DNA of 36,484 bases from Gammaproteobacteria bacterium (GTDB lineage: Bacteria > Pseudomonadota > Gammaproteobacteria > DSM-16500). Below the pieces are notes generated by a model. That model had not been told where the DNA came from and did not search any database. It was given only the letters and a program-made list of their open reading frames with translations. Location of the stretch: contig BMAG01000039.1 in assembly GCA_014132595.1 (NCBI GenBank), positions 1 to 36,484 of the forward strand. The letters run 5' to 3'. Positions within the stretch are counted from its first letter, which is position 1. Each line of letters starts with the position of its first letter. A program made the position numbers and the translations under genes. Below are positions 22,461 to 31,200 of the stretch, one piece after another.

Positions 22461-24077
22461 ATGGCTGCATTAGGGATAAGAGGCGCAAATCCAATATGGT
22501 CAGAGGTAGATTTGCAGGGCAAGTTATTTGACGACACGTTTTATTTATTTGTGTTAGAAAATACTATTCCATACATTCCTGCAACCGTTTATCATGACCC
22601 TGATTTAAACTTGCCATGGACAAATCCCATTCGCTTTTTAGCAAATGGCACATTGCCAGTGGATATTTATTTTGAGTCTGACAAAGTGTATCGTCTTGAG
22701 TTTCGCCAAGGCCCGACACAACAAGACCCGCTTATTTACGAAATAAATAATTATGTTGCAGGTAGCGGTGGTTCAACGCCTGTTGATACTGTGGCATTTG
22801 CATCAAGTAATCAGATAACAAATCCTCAATTTTCTCTGATGAATTTAGAAAATCCGGTGACGATTTCTGGTACTGACCCAGACCCAATTGAGTTGGCGCC
22901 AGGCTGGACATTATTGTTGTCTGGCACGGGTACTGTGACGATTGAGCGTGTTGCATTAAATAATTCAAACACTAATCCGTCCAATGCACCTTATGCGTTA
23001 CGTTTGACAATGAATGGCTGGACAACTGATTCAGTTATGTTGCGTCAGCGATTCCAACAAAATGGAATGCTTTGGGCTGATAAAATAGTTTCCACAGCGG
23101 TCACTGCACGAATTGAGGGAACACCTCAGTCAATTGATGCAACTCTGGTTGATTCCAATAGCTCAGTTTTAGGTACTGTTTTAACATTGACTCCTATCAA
23201 TGAGGCATGGAACGAATATACTGGTCATGCGTCATTACCTGCTTCAACCAATCCAAATACGCCACCAGCCGCTTACATCGATTATTTACTACATCTGCCA
23301 AGTAACATTGATATTTATTTGACGAGCTTTCAGCTTGTGGTGCAAGAACTTCCTATTGAGCCTTCATTTGAACAAGACTCAATTAATCGCCAAATAGACC
23401 ACACATATAATGCTTCTTATCCGCTTGTGCCGGTTGGAACGATTATTGATTATGCTGGGTTTGGTGCGCCGACTAATTACTATTTATGTGATGGTTCAAC
23501 TAGAAATCGTGTCCGTGATTACTTGTTATTTCAAGCTTTAACCACGACTGAAACAGTCACCTTAACAAATGGAGTTAATACATTTACCGTAGTTTCAGCC
23601 GATGATTATCACATTGGCATGGCAATTGAAGCGACTGGTATTCCGGCAGCGACTACGATTAGTAATATCGTGGGAACGACTATCACTATGTCTGCTAATG
23701 CAACCGCCACAGGCCCAGCGTTAGTTCGGTTTTTTGCGTGGGGTGCAGGTGATGGCTCAACAACATTTAACCTGCCACAATTACAGGGTTATGTAACTGC
23801 GGGTTCAAATGGAACGTTGTTCTCAAATGCAAATGGTACGGGGCTTACAGGTGGTGAAGCAACGCATCAATTGGTGCAAGATGAACTGCCTTCGCCAATA
23901 ACTGGTACTATTAACTCTCAGTCTGGCATTCAAGCGGGTGGTGGTGGGCCAATATTCCCATTTGGTGTGGGGGCAAACTCTAATGTGACATTTACATTGA
24001 ATGGTTCGCCAAATACACCACATAACAATATTCAGCCTACTGCTTTAGTTAGAAAGGTAATTCGGTATAAAATTTAA
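22461..24077 (+). CDS. Tail fibre with head-binding N-terminus and tail-collar domain
   Basis: A 538-residue adsorption protein. Residues 1-105 (NPIWSEVDLQGKLFDDTFYLF...GTLPVDIYFESDKVYRLEF) form the virion-attachment domain common to podophage fibres. Residues 115-300 are a beta-sandwich-like section. Residues 325-450 carry a phage tail-collar domain: VPVGTIIDYAGFGAPTNYYL, then CDGS and FNLPQLQGYV. The collar is split at 361-428 by a beta module (GIPAATTISNIVG, TITMSANATATG) like the insert in the gp4-like protein. AAGGATATT precedes the ATG. Confidence 0.85.
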   Translation: MAALGIRGANPIWSEVDLQGKLFDDTFYLFVLENTIPYIPATVYHDPDLNLPWTNPIRFLANGTLPVDIYFESDKVYRLEFRQGPTQQDPLIYEINNYVAGSGGSTPVDTVAFASSNQITNPQFSLMNLENPVTISGTDPDPIELAPGWTLLLSGTGTVTIERVALNNSNTNPSNAPYALRLTMNGWTTDSVMLRQRFQQNGMLWADKIVSTAVTARIEGTPQSIDATLVDSNSSVLGTVLTLTPINEAWNEYTGHASLPASTNPNTPPAAYIDYLLHLPSNIDIYLTSFQLVVQELPIEPSFEQDSINRQIDHTYNASYPLVPVGTIIDYAGFGAPTNYYLCDGSTRNRVRDYLLFQALTTTETVTLTNGVNTFTVVSADDYHIGMAIEATGIPAATTISNIVGTTITMSANATATGPALVRFFAWGAGDGSTTFNLPQLQGYVTAGSNGTLFSNANGTGLTGGEATHQLVQDELPSPITGTINSQSGIQAGGGGPIFPFGVGANSNVTFTLNGSPNTPHNNIQPTALVRKVIRYKI

Positions 24078-24094
24078 TCACAAGGACGGTAATT

Positions 24095-24430
24095 ATGACT
24101 ATTCAATACAATGCAAACTACATCGAAACAATGCCTTTCAGCGACACTTGTGTGCAAGTGAATTGTGGGGTGGGTGTTGAAGAAACTTTTACGGTGCCTG
24201 GCACACCAGAGCAACAATTTCAGGCATATTTTGAATATACCGCTGATTCAAATGTGTTTGTTTGCAAGAATGCCACGCCTAGTCTCCCACTTGTTGGAAC
24301 GGTTGGCACGCAGCAATATAATGAATTCAGACCCAAGAAGCGCTACGTGCGCGGTGGGGATGTGCTGCATTTTATAACCCCTGATACTAACGCCTATATT
24401 GGAGTATCATTAAGACAACTCCAAGGTTAA
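24095..24430 (+). CDS. Small beta-rich tail or decoration protein, unknown
   Basis: A 111-residue protein of mostly beta pattern (VQVNCGVGVEETFTVPG, FQAYFEYTADSNVFVCKN, DVLHFITPDTNAYIGVSL). CAAGGACGG precedes the ATG. It stands between two fibre genes and looks like a compact virion surface domain. Similar small proteins occur among podophage fibre genes, but no function is known to me. Confidence 0.55.
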   Translation: MTIQYNANYIETMPFSDTCVQVNCGVGVEETFTVPGTPEQQFQAYFEYTADSNVFVCKNATPSLPLVGTVGTQQYNEFRPKKRYVRGGDVLHFITPDTNAYIGVSLRQLQG

Positions 24431-24457
24431 TATCAACTCAATCACAAGGATGACGTG

Positions 24458-26416
24458 ATGGTCGATACTATAAAGTTTAGCCAAATGACGGATGGCGGGG
24501 ATATTGACAACGACAAGAAAACGCCAGGGTTAAAAGCTGGTGGGAATGTGTTGTTCAATAATCCATGGACATTTTTACCGCCTGGCACTACTGCTGAGAG
24601 ACCGACCCCTTCGGCTACGGTTAATTATCGTTTGCGTTTTAATACTGATGAACAACTATACGAGTATTATGATGCAGTTTTAGGTACGTGGACGCAATTA
24701 CAAGAAAGTGCGTTTACCCAAGGCCCATTCATTACTTATACGGCCGATCCTAGCCTTCCTGATGCCCAAAATTTGGGAGCATTAGCTGATGGATTATTGA
24801 AACAAAGTATAACATTGGGTGTAGCGACCTTAGATATTGCGGTCAATGGCACAGATTATTGGGCGCCAGGGGATGCTTTAACTCGTACTCAAGCACCCAC
24901 AGTTGGCGATGATGTTTGCAATAAAACATACGTTGACGCTTTAGTGGGTGGCGCGGTGACTTCATTAGAGGGAACAGCAAATCAGGTTCTCGTAGATGGA
25001 ACAAGCGGAACTCCGCAAACAGGCGCACTGGTTTTAACCACTCCACAAGATATTGCACCTACTAGCAGTCCTACTTTTGCTGGGCTGACCATGACGGGCG
25101 ATATAGATTTGGGCGGTGTGGCTCGTACTATCAATGCGCTTGACCCTGTAAATCCACAAGATTATGCAACCAAATTTTATGTTGATCAAAATGCTTTGAT
25201 TGGTATGAGTGTTTATGCTGCCACAATTAACACAACCATGAATGCAACCCAAGCAGGTGCAGGAGTGGGGGCAACATTAACAGATGCAAGTGGAACTTTT
25301 GCTGCATTAAGTTTAGATGGGGTAGCTATTCCTTTAAATGCTGATGTTTTAGTTAAAAATACTGGAACAGGCGTTGCTGCGGCAAATGAAGGGATTTACA
25401 AACTCACGACCAATGGTGATGGTATTAGTATTCCTTGGCAACTTACAAGATCAGTAGAATATGACACGCCAGAGCAAATTAATAATACTGGCTTGATTAT
25501 CGTTCAGAATGGTTCAACACTGGCTGGAACTGTTTGGTATAATACTTCACTAATTGTAACAGTCGATACTACTGCATTTAGCTATACGCAATTCGGAGGT
25601 AATTTTGCACTTAAAGGTGCAAATTCAGATATTACTTCCTTGACTGGAATAACTGGCGTTATTCAAGCCCCAACATTTATTAATGATAGTGCTGGCTTGC
25701 ATGTTCTAGGTTTTGGTTCAGTTGCAAGTGCTGTCAATTACGTAACGATGAGTAATAACTCCACTGGTAATCCAGCGCTTATTGATGCGACGGGTTCAGA
25801 TGGCACCGTTGCTTTAAATCTACGGTCGAAAGGAAATCTTTTCTTTTTAAGTCCTAATAATGCTACCGGTGATGCTGAATTAAGATTTTTCCTTGCGAAT
25901 GGAACCAGTTACATAGGCTTAAAAGTGCCATCAGCTATTGGTGGAAATCTAACGTTTACACTACCAGCCGCCGATGGTTCGGCAGACCAAGTAGTAAAAA
26001 CAAATGGGTCTGCTACTTTAGGTTTCGGTACGCTGTTAGCAACACCAGCTACTCAAGCCGAACAAGAGACAGCGACATCAACTACTGCCGCTGTTACACC
26101 TGGTCGTCAAAAGTTTCATCCAGCGCATCCTAAAGCATGGGTTTATTATACCTCTGTGACCACAACTACCATTAATGCGTCATTTGGTGTGACTTCATTA
26201 ACTGATGGTGGCTCAGGAACAACTACCGTCAATTACACCACATCATTTAGTTCGACCAATAATAACGTTAATTATTGGTGCAATGATGGCACAAATAGAT
26301 TTTTTGGCATTATGGGAACAAATGGAATTGGTAGTGTATCCTTAAAATCAACTGACTTTAATGGAACTTTAACGGATTGTGTTTACAACATGGTTTCAGT
26401 ATGGGGAGACATCTAA
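24458..26416 (+). CDS. Tail fibre / receptor-binding protein
   Basis: A 652-residue protein with long Ala/Gly/Thr-rich repeats typical of trimeric fibres. It contains two linker units of the kind DVCNKTYVDALVGG and DYATKFYVDQNALIG, common in fibre shafts, and a middle domain GVAIPLNADVLVKNTGTG / GIYKLTTNGDG known from fibre stems. The C-terminus (about 545-652) is a beta tip, probably the receptor-binding end. The ATG at 24458 follows AAGGATG; the GTG just before it is rejected. The next gene overlaps its stop. Confidence 0.8.
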   Translation: MVDTIKFSQMTDGGDIDNDKKTPGLKAGGNVLFNNPWTFLPPGTTAERPTPSATVNYRLRFNTDEQLYEYYDAVLGTWTQLQESAFTQGPFITYTADPSLPDAQNLGALADGLLKQSITLGVATLDIAVNGTDYWAPGDALTRTQAPTVGDDVCNKTYVDALVGGAVTSLEGTANQVLVDGTSGTPQTGALVLTTPQDIAPTSSPTFAGLTMTGDIDLGGVARTINALDPVNPQDYATKFYVDQNALIGMSVYAATINTTMNATQAGAGVGATLTDASGTFAALSLDGVAIPLNADVLVKNTGTGVAAANEGIYKLTTNGDGISIPWQLTRSVEYDTPEQINNTGLIIVQNGSTLAGTVWYNTSLIVTVDTTAFSYTQFGGNFALKGANSDITSLTGITGVIQAPTFINDSAGLHVLGFGSVASAVNYVTMSNNSTGNPALIDATGSDGTVALNLRSKGNLFFLSPNNATGDAELRFFLANGTSYIGLKVPSAIGGNLTFTLPAADGSADQVVKTNGSATLGFGTLLATPATQAEQETATSTTAAVTPGRQKFHPAHPKAWVYYTSVTTTTINASFGVTSLTDGGSGTTTVNYTTSFSSTNNNVNYWCNDGTNRFFGIMGTNGIGSVSLKSTDFNGTLTDCVYNMVSVWGDI

Positions 26417-26958
26417 TGTCTAAGGTGATTTGTTATACAAATGAAAAAGGATTTGCAACATTAGTGCATATTGCACCGGAAATGTTTGATGCTGACTCTC
26501 CGACAAGAAAAGAACTCGAAGCAATGGGTTATATTTTTGAAAATGACGAACAAATAATTGCATGGGTTGCATTAAAAGATATACCGCCCAATACAGAATA
26601 TCTTGTTGTAGATAGTGAAAAGCTCCCTACTGATAAGCAATATAGAAATGCTTGGGTTATTAAAGACGATAAATCAGGTATCGATGTTTCATTAGATAAG
26701 GCTAAACCATTACAACTTGATCGCATTAGAAATATGCGTATTAACGTTTTTGATGCCGCTGACATTGAATTTAATAAAGCAGTTGAAAAAGTATTAAATA
26801 AATTGATGGGCAACAATCCCGATGATGCTGACATGATTGCATTAAAAGCAGTTATGCAAAAACGTCAAGATTTACGGGATGCCCCAGCAATTGATTTAAG
26901 TGATGTGCAAACAATTGATGAGCTGAAAACAAAAGTACCTGATGTCTTAAAACCTTAA
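26416..26958 (+). CDS. Fibre-associated protein (possible assembly chaperone)
   Basis: A 180-residue protein whose ATG overlaps the fibre stop (TAATG). The middle motif YRNAWVIKDDKSGIDVSLDKA followed by LDRIRNMR and the ending LRDAPAIDLSDVQTIDELK matches a widespread protein found behind phage fibre genes. The tight coupling suggests it binds the fibre, as chaperones or fibre caps do, but this is inference. Confidence 0.6.
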   Translation: MSKVICYTNEKGFATLVHIAPEMFDADSPTRKELEAMGYIFENDEQIIAWVALKDIPPNTEYLVVDSEKLPTDKQYRNAWVIKDDKSGIDVSLDKAKPLQLDRIRNMRINVFDAADIEFNKAVEKVLNKLMGNNPDDADMIALKAVMQKRQDLRDAPAIDLSDVQTIDELKTKVPDVLKP

Positions 26959-26971
26959 TGGAGAAAATGAT

Positions 26972-27259
26972 ATGTCACAAGAAACACAAGCAGCACAAGC
27001 ACCTAAAGCCCCTGTATTGTCTACACTGCAACAGTATCAGGTACAGCTTAATATGTTTAAGCAACAAAAAGAGCAAACAAAGGTTCAGTTTCATCAACTT
27101 GAAGGTGCTGTTTTTGCGCTAGAACAATTGATAGCTCAACATGAAGCAAACCTTAAACAAGAAGTGGCAAAACTAGCTGCGGTAAAACCAGTAGAAAATC
27201 AAGGAGATAGCAATGGCGAAGCTAACGAGCAAGCAAAGAAACAAGCTTCCCAAAAGTGA
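26972..27259 (+). CDS. Small coiled-coil protein, unknown
   Basis: A 95-residue, Gln/Ala/Lys-rich helical protein. Residues about 18-68 (TLQQYQVQLNMFKQQKEQ...FALEQLIAQHEANLKQEV) form a clear coiled coil. GGAGAAAATG precedes the ATG. The last 47 bp overlap the next gene, an unusually long overlap in this genome. It may be a structural or chaperone-like factor of the fibre region. Confidence 0.55.
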   Translation: MSQETQAAQAPKAPVLSTLQQYQVQLNMFKQQKEQTKVQFHQLEGAVFALEQLIAQHEANLKQEVAKLAAVKPVENQGDSNGEANEQAKKQASQK

Positions 27260-27437
27260 TTTTGGGTTGCCAGGTAAAGAGAAATACCCAATGCCTGACA
27301 AAGCCCATGCAGCTAATGCAAAGGCTCGTGCCACGCAAATGGTAAAAAAGGGCAAGCTTTCTTCATCTTCTAAAGCAAAGATTGATGCGAAAGCTAATCG
27401 TATTTTAGATAAAGGTAAAAGGGGGGCAAAAGGATGA
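27213..27437 (+). CDS. Small basic protein (DUF6582-like)
   Basis: A 74-residue Lys/Ala-rich protein. The core LPKSDFGLPGKEKYPMPDKA-HAANAKARA resembles a short domain found in many phage proteins, sometimes attached to head-maturation proteases. CAAGGAGATAG gives it a strong ribosome site inside the preceding gene, which supports the overlap being real. The high positive charge suggests DNA contact or packaging in the head. Confidence 0.65.
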   Translation: MAKLTSKQRNKLPKSDFGLPGKEKYPMPDKAHAANAKARATQMVKKGKLSSSSKAKIDAKANRILDKGKRGAKG

Positions 27438-27541
27438 AGAAAAACGCCAAGAAACTACCCGAAAAGAATATCCGAAACTTGGATAGTAAAGAGCCTAAGA
27501 TGCAGAAAAAAAAGGCACCCGTAAAAAAAGGTCGTAAATAA
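27434..27541 (+). CDS. Lysine-rich 35-residue peptide
   Basis: ATG at 27434 overlaps the previous stop as ATGA and GGGGGGCAAAAGG stands before it. Fifteen of 35 residues are Lys or Arg (for example MQKKKAPVKKGRK). Coupled to another basic protein gene, it may be a small DNA-condensing virion peptide. The alternative is a chance frame in A-rich sequence, but start context argues against this. Confidence 0.5.
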   Translation: MKKNAKKLPEKNIRNLDSKEPKMQKKKAPVKKGRK

Positions 27542-27557
27542 TGTAAGGAGTAAAATC

Positions 27558-27767
27558 ATGGCTTATGACGATGTTCCACGTAAACCGATAGAAGTGAGAG
27601 AAGGTAAAGGAGAAGGTCGTGCTGGTCATGATGAACTCATCGACCGTGCGGGTGACTCTGGTAAATATGGTGTTCGTACTGATGCAGCGGCGGAAGGCGT
27701 CGGCTACTTAGGTATGGATGATTTAGACCGTATCAGACGTAGAAATCTTAAACATAAAACTCGATAA
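27558..27767 (+). CDS. Small Asp/Arg/Gly-rich protein, unknown
   Basis: A 69-residue polar protein (MAYDDVPRKPIEVREGKGEG...DDLDRIRRRNLKHKTR) with no hydrophobic core and a basic end. TAAGGAG precedes the ATG. It belongs to a string of four small basic or polar genes between the fibre and a virion protein gene. Function unknown. Confidence 0.55.
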   Translation: MAYDDVPRKPIEVREGKGEGRAGHDELIDRAGDSGKYGVRTDAAAEGVGYLGMDDLDRIRRRNLKHKTR

Positions 27768-27780
27768 CCTTAAGGAGATA

Positions 27781-28614
27781 ATGGATATGTCTATTACAGC
27801 AATTGGACGCTACTTTGTAGGTGACCCAAACATTGTGGCGATTGTCACAGATAACACGTTAGCAGAAATTACAACCGCTGGTTATTTTTCTAGTGATGCA
27901 ATTAAAGCTGACGTTGAAGCGTTAAACAATGGTGAATGGCAATGGCAAGACACGGATATGGTGCTGATTTCTTATGCGCCTGATTTCCTAGTAAATTGGT
28001 TTAAATACGATGCAGCTAATGAAACTTTTGTTGCCAACCCTGCGGCTGGCGGCTTGAGCAATACTTTATTAGATGGCCGTATTTTTGTTGGTAATTCATC
28101 TAATATTGCAACAGGCGTTGCGATGTCTGGTGATACAACGATTAGTAATACTGGTGTTGTGGCTATTGGCGCAAACAAAGTGCTTTCCTCAATGGTTTCC
28201 CCATTGTTGTTAAAGTATGCGGCTGTGCCTATTACTGCGGCTGAATTCAATGGCATGTATGCAGCTCCAAAATTGCTGGTAGCAGCGGGTGGTGCTAATA
28301 CATTACTTGTATTACAGCAAATGCAGTTAGCAATGACGTATAACTCTGCTGCTTATGCAGCGGGTGGTGTTGCAGCGGTACAGTATGACTCTACAGCTAA
28401 TGGCGCAGGTGTGATTGCATCTACGACTAAAGCTGCTGCTGTTTTCCAAGCAACTGCAAGCAATACATTCACCTTCAATGCAGGTGTTGTTGATTTACCA
28501 TTTGCAACCACTGTAAACAAAGGTCTATACCTGTCTAATATCACTGCTGCATTTACAACTGGTGATAGCGATATGGTAGCGCACGTTTGGTATAGAGTTA
28601 TACCAACTGTGTAA
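27781..28614 (+). CDS. Virion surface/fibre-like protein, Ala-rich beta domain
   Basis: A 277-residue protein. The centre has the stem-like GGLSNTLLDGRIFVGNSSNI, then ATGVAMSGDTTISNTGVVAIG, a motif shared by many phage fibre and decoration proteins. The C-terminal half is Ala/Val/Thr-rich beta sequence without charged clusters, consistent with a trimeric virion domain. TAAGGAG is 4 bases before the ATG at 27781 and 10 bases before an ATG at 27787, so either may serve. It is the last virion gene before a terminator. Confidence 0.6.
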   Translation: MDMSITAIGRYFVGDPNIVAIVTDNTLAEITTAGYFSSDAIKADVEALNNGEWQWQDTDMVLISYAPDFLVNWFKYDAANETFVANPAAGGLSNTLLDGRIFVGNSSNIATGVAMSGDTTISNTGVVAIGANKVLSSMVSPLLLKYAAVPITAAEFNGMYAAPKLLVAAGGANTLLVLQQMQLAMTYNSAAYAAGGVAAVQYDSTANGAGVIASTTKAAAVFQATASNTFTFNAGVVDLPFATTVNKGLYLSNITAAFTTGDSDMVAHVWYRVIPTV

Positions 28615-28625
28615 CCTTAACGGAT

Positions 28626-28657
28626 GACGGATGTCATTTTAGTGGCATCCGTCTTTT
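28626..28657 (+). terminator. Terminator of the late virion operon
   Basis: GACGGATG (28626-28633) pairs perfectly with CATCCGTC (28646-28653), followed by TTTTAT. It starts 12 bp after the stop at 28614 and separates virion from lysis genes. Confidence 0.85.
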
Positions 28658-28690
28658 ATGAATGTTTGCCTTAAAGGAATGAGGTGAAGC

Positions 28691-28930
28691 ATGTCAGACT
28701 TTTTTGAGAAACTTAAAAAAGTTTTTGTAACAGTTTTTCCACCTATTGTAATGCCACAAAAAAGATATATTGTTTTAGGTGTTACCATTGTCTATTTAAT
28801 AACAAAGCAAATTGTAGCATTTACACCCACCAAAGTTGATGATGAGCTATTAGAGCAAATTCATTCAGTTGCACTTCAAATTGTTCTAAATGAACAAGCT
28901 AATGCAGATGAGGGAAATCCAGTGACATAA
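28691..28930 (+). CDS. Candidate holin (one membrane segment)
   Basis: A 79-residue protein with a charged N-terminus, one hydrophobic segment at about residues 26-44 (YIVLGVTIVYLITKQIVAF) and an acidic soluble tail. It lies directly upstream of the lysozyme, which has no signal peptide and therefore needs a membrane pore. Position, size and topology fit a single-span holin, but the sequence matches no family I know. AATGAGGTGAAGC precedes the ATG. Confidence 0.55.
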   Translation: MSDFFEKLKKVFVTVFPPIVMPQKRYIVLGVTIVYLITKQIVAFTPTKVDDELLEQIHSVALQIVLNEQANADEGNPVT

Positions 28931-28942
28931 TAAGGAGTTATT

Positions 28943-29353
28943 ATGCAAAAACAGGATGTTAAAAACTGGATTAAAAAATGTGAAGATTGTGAGTTGCATC
29001 CCTACTTCGATAGCGAAGGGATTTTGACGATTGGATGGGGGAGAAATTTACGTGACAATGGCATCTCTCAAAAAGAGGCTGACTTCCTATTTGATAATGA
29101 TTTTGATAGCTGTGAACGAGAATTATCCGCATGTTCGTGGTACACCGCCCAGCCAGAGGGTGTCAAGGCAGCTTTAATCAATATGTGCTTTAACCTTGGG
29201 CTTCCAAGGCTCAAGGGATTCAAGCGCATGATCGCGGCATTAGAAGCCCAAAATTACACTCTAGCAGCCCAAGAAGCGCTTAACAGCAAATGGGCTACCC
29301 AAGTAGGTCAACGTGCAAAAGATGTCGCTGTGATGCTCAGGGAGGGTAAATGA
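28943..29353 (+). CDS. Endolysin, T4-type lysozyme (glycoside hydrolase 24)
   Basis: A 136-residue muramidase cutting the bond between N-acetylmuramic acid and N-acetylglucosamine. The catalytic triad spacing of T4 lysozyme (E11-D20-T26) is kept exactly as E14-D23-T29 in CEDCELHPYFDSEGILTIGWG-R. A further block LINMCFNLGLPRLKGFKRM matches the second lobe. There is no signal sequence, so export depends on a holin. TAAGGAG precedes the ATG. It is shorter than T4 lysozyme (164) but complete at both ends. Confidence 0.95.
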   Translation: MQKQDVKNWIKKCEDCELHPYFDSEGILTIGWGRNLRDNGISQKEADFLFDNDFDSCERELSACSWYTAQPEGVKAALINMCFNLGLPRLKGFKRMIAALEAQNYTLAAQEALNSKWATQVGQRAKDVAVMLREGK

Positions 29354-29469
29354 AACGTATTTTATGCTGGTTTGGATTTCATCGTTGGTCGGTATCTAAG
29401 GCGACAGGCTTAGACCGGCATGTTTGTATGGTATGTGGTCATATTGAGTTTCGCTATGGCTCAGAATGA
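29350..29469 (+). CDS. 39-residue CxxC/His peptide (DUF1660-like)
   Basis: ATG at 29350 overlaps the lysozyme stop as ATGA, with GGGAGGG just before. The peptide MKRILCWFGFHRWSV...CMVCGHIEF has the layout of small phage zinc-binding peptides: a Cys and a His early on and CxxCxH near the end. Function unknown. The next gene begins inside it. Confidence 0.6.
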   Translation: MKRILCWFGFHRWSVSKATGLDRHVCMVCGHIEFRYGSE

Positions 29470-29845
29470 ACGCATAGACCATATCAATACGGTTAATTGG
29501 TTTAAGCATCATTATCCAGAGCTAGAGGATGATTTTCATCATTTTGCCAATGAACGTGCCATTGAAAAGCGCGGTGGTGCTGAATATTACCATGGCAAGA
29601 TTTTAAAGCGTATGGGCGTTAAACGTGGCGTGCCTGACTTTTTCCTTGCTCTCCCTTTAAATGGCAAGGCAGGGCTTTGGATTGAGCTTAAAGTGGGTAA
29701 TAATAAGCCTAGCAAAGAACAACAAGCTTTTCTTGAAAGGAAAGCAGCCCGTGGTTATGAGGTTGCTTGTGTTTGGGGAACTGATGCCGCACGGGAAGTT
29801 ATTAGTACATACTTAAAGGATTACATTAAGTCGTGTTCCATGTAG
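29456..29845 (+). CDS. VRR-NUC domain nuclease
   Basis: A 129-residue PD-(D/E)XK enzyme. The active site reads GVPDFFLALP (Asp61) and LWIELKVG (Glu77, Lys79), then KPSKEQQAFLERKAARGYEV and ACVWG, the complete VRR-NUC signature. Stand-alone phage versions are likely structure-specific nucleases, for example Holliday-junction resolving. The ATG at 29456 is preferred over the frame's earlier opening at 29420, which would be unrelated hydrophobic sequence; it overlaps the peptide gene by 14 bp and has a weak ribosome site, so coupling is likely. Confidence 0.88.
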   Translation: MAQNERIDHINTVNWFKHHYPELEDDFHHFANERAIEKRGGAEYYHGKILKRMGVKRGVPDFFLALPLNGKAGLWIELKVGNNKPSKEQQAFLERKAARGYEVACVWGTDAAREVISTYLKDYIKSCSM

Positions 29846-29863
29846 AACGTAGTTTGAGGATTT

Positions 29864-30502
29864 ATGGTAAAGATAGTTTGTACCTCTGATACACATAGTA
29901 AACACAAGCAAGTTCCTATTCCTGATGGTGATATTTTCATTCATGCAGGGGATTTAACACCGCGTGGTAATCATAATGAATTTATCAGTGTCGGTAATTG
30001 GTTTCGTAGCTTAAAGAACAAATTTAAGCACCGCATATTCATTGCAGGTAATCATGATTTTTCGCTTATGTGGAATAAACGCATGATACTTGGTAGCTAC
30101 TTTGACTCTGATGTTATCTACTTGGAGGATTCAGGGGTCAACTTGGAGGGTTTGAATATTTATGGTAGCCCTTGGGTGCCTTGGTTTAACAATTGGGCTT
30201 TCATGAAAGAAGATGCTGAATTAAAACCCCATTGGGATGAGATACCGGATGATACCAATGTACTTATCACGCATGGCCCCCCTTACAATATTTTAGATAT
30301 GGAATCGGAGCCAAGACGTTGTGGCAGTTCATCCCTTGCTGAACGTGTAAAACAACTAAAGCACCTCAAACACCATATATTCGGTCATATCCATGAATCA
30401 TACGGGGAAACTCTTATTGATGGGGTGCATTACCATAATGTAGCTGCGCTTAATGGTAACTACCGCTATCAAAATCCCCCTCATGAAATCATTATATCTT
30501 GA
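29864..30502 (+). CDS. Calcineurin-like metallophosphoesterase
   Basis: A 212-residue two-metal phosphoesterase with all motifs: SDTH (residues 8-11), AGDL (28-31), GNHD (62-65), THGPP (136-140) and GHIH (174-177). Such enzymes cleave phosphodiesters or phosphomonoesters; in phages candidates include nucleases and enzymes acting on signalling nucleotides or modified ends, and the sequence alone does not decide. TTGAGGATT precedes the ATG. Its last codons overlap the start of the partition-site repeats. Confidence 0.9.
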   Translation: MVKIVCTSDTHSKHKQVPIPDGDIFIHAGDLTPRGNHNEFISVGNWFRSLKNKFKHRIFIAGNHDFSLMWNKRMILGSYFDSDVIYLEDSGVNLEGLNIYGSPWVPWFNNWAFMKEDAELKPHWDEIPDDTNVLITHGPPYNILDMESEPRRCGSSSLAERVKQLKHLKHHIFGHIHESYGETLIDGVHYHNVAALNGNYRYQNPPHEIIIS

Positions 30503-30568
30503 CATATACATATCTTGACATCATTATGTCAAAGCATCAAGACAACAATACATTAAGGTATCATGATA
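30495..30568 (+). promoter_or_regulatory. Partition site iterons overlapping the parA promoter
   Basis: TATCTTGACAT occurs at 30495 and 30511 (16-bp period), and in inverted form as ATGTCAAAG (30526) and ATCAAGACA (30536). A TTGACA (30499-30504), 17 bases, CATTAT (30522-30527) promoter lies within them, and TATCATGATA (30559-30568) is a perfect palindrome at the parA start. Repeats covering the promoter are how ribbon-helix-helix partition proteins both autoregulate and mark the centromere. Confidence 0.65.
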
Positions 30569-31200
30569 TGATAATTTCACTTTTGAATCAAAAAGGTGGT
30601 ACGGGCAAGACAACGCTCGCGGTTAATATGGCGCGGGAATATACCAAACGAACATTTAAAACATTACTTGTGGATTCAGACAGTCAAGGGTCAGCATTAC
30701 GCTGGCATGAAGAATCAGGTGGCGATTTAATCGATCTTACCTGTTTACCAGTGACCACATTGGATAAGGATGTGGTTAAGTTTAAAGACCGTTACGAGCG
30801 CATTATTATTGATGGCATCCCACGGATGTCACCCTTAACGGTATGTGCTATTAAAGCCGCTGATGTGGTTTTAATGCCTGTGCCACCTTCTCCTTATGAT
30901 ATTTGGGCTACCGAAGATTTGGTGAAATTGGTTAAACAGCGAATCGAAATGACGGAAGGCAAACTTAAAGCAGCCTTTATTGTAAGCAGGATGATTAAAG
31001 GCACTACTTTAGGTAAGGAAATCCATGAGCAATTGATGACTTATGATCTTCCTGTATTTGTCCACGGAACTTGTCAACGACAAGAATATGCAAAATCTGT
31101 CGCGGAAGGGCGTACTGTTTGTGAGGCAATGACCGAAGCTACTAAAGAAATTGTGGCTATTGTTAATGAATTAGAGGATTTTTATCATGGCACTAATTAA
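30568..31200 (+). CDS. parA: ParA-type partition ATPase
   Basis: A 210-residue deviant-Walker ATPase. The signature KGGTGKTT is at residues 9-16 with the extra lysine K9, LLVDSDSQGS at 33-42 and the Walker B strand IIIDG at 79-83. The short length without an N-terminal DNA-binding domain is that of type Ib ParA. The start is the ATG at 30568, giving MIISLLNQKGG as in the family; the frame is open upstream but runs through the iterons. It overlaps the ribbon-helix-helix gene by 14 bp. Together they would distribute plasmid-like prophage copies at division. Confidence 0.9.
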   Translation: MIISLLNQKGGTGKTTLAVNMAREYTKRTFKTLLVDSDSQGSALRWHEESGGDLIDLTCLPVTTLDKDVVKFKDRYERIIIDGIPRMSPLTVCAIKAADVVLMPVPPSPYDIWATEDLVKLVKQRIEMTEGKLKAAFIVSRMIKGTTLGKEIHEQLMTYDLPVFVHGTCQRQEYAKSVAEGRTVCEAMTEATKEIVAIVNELEDFYHGTN

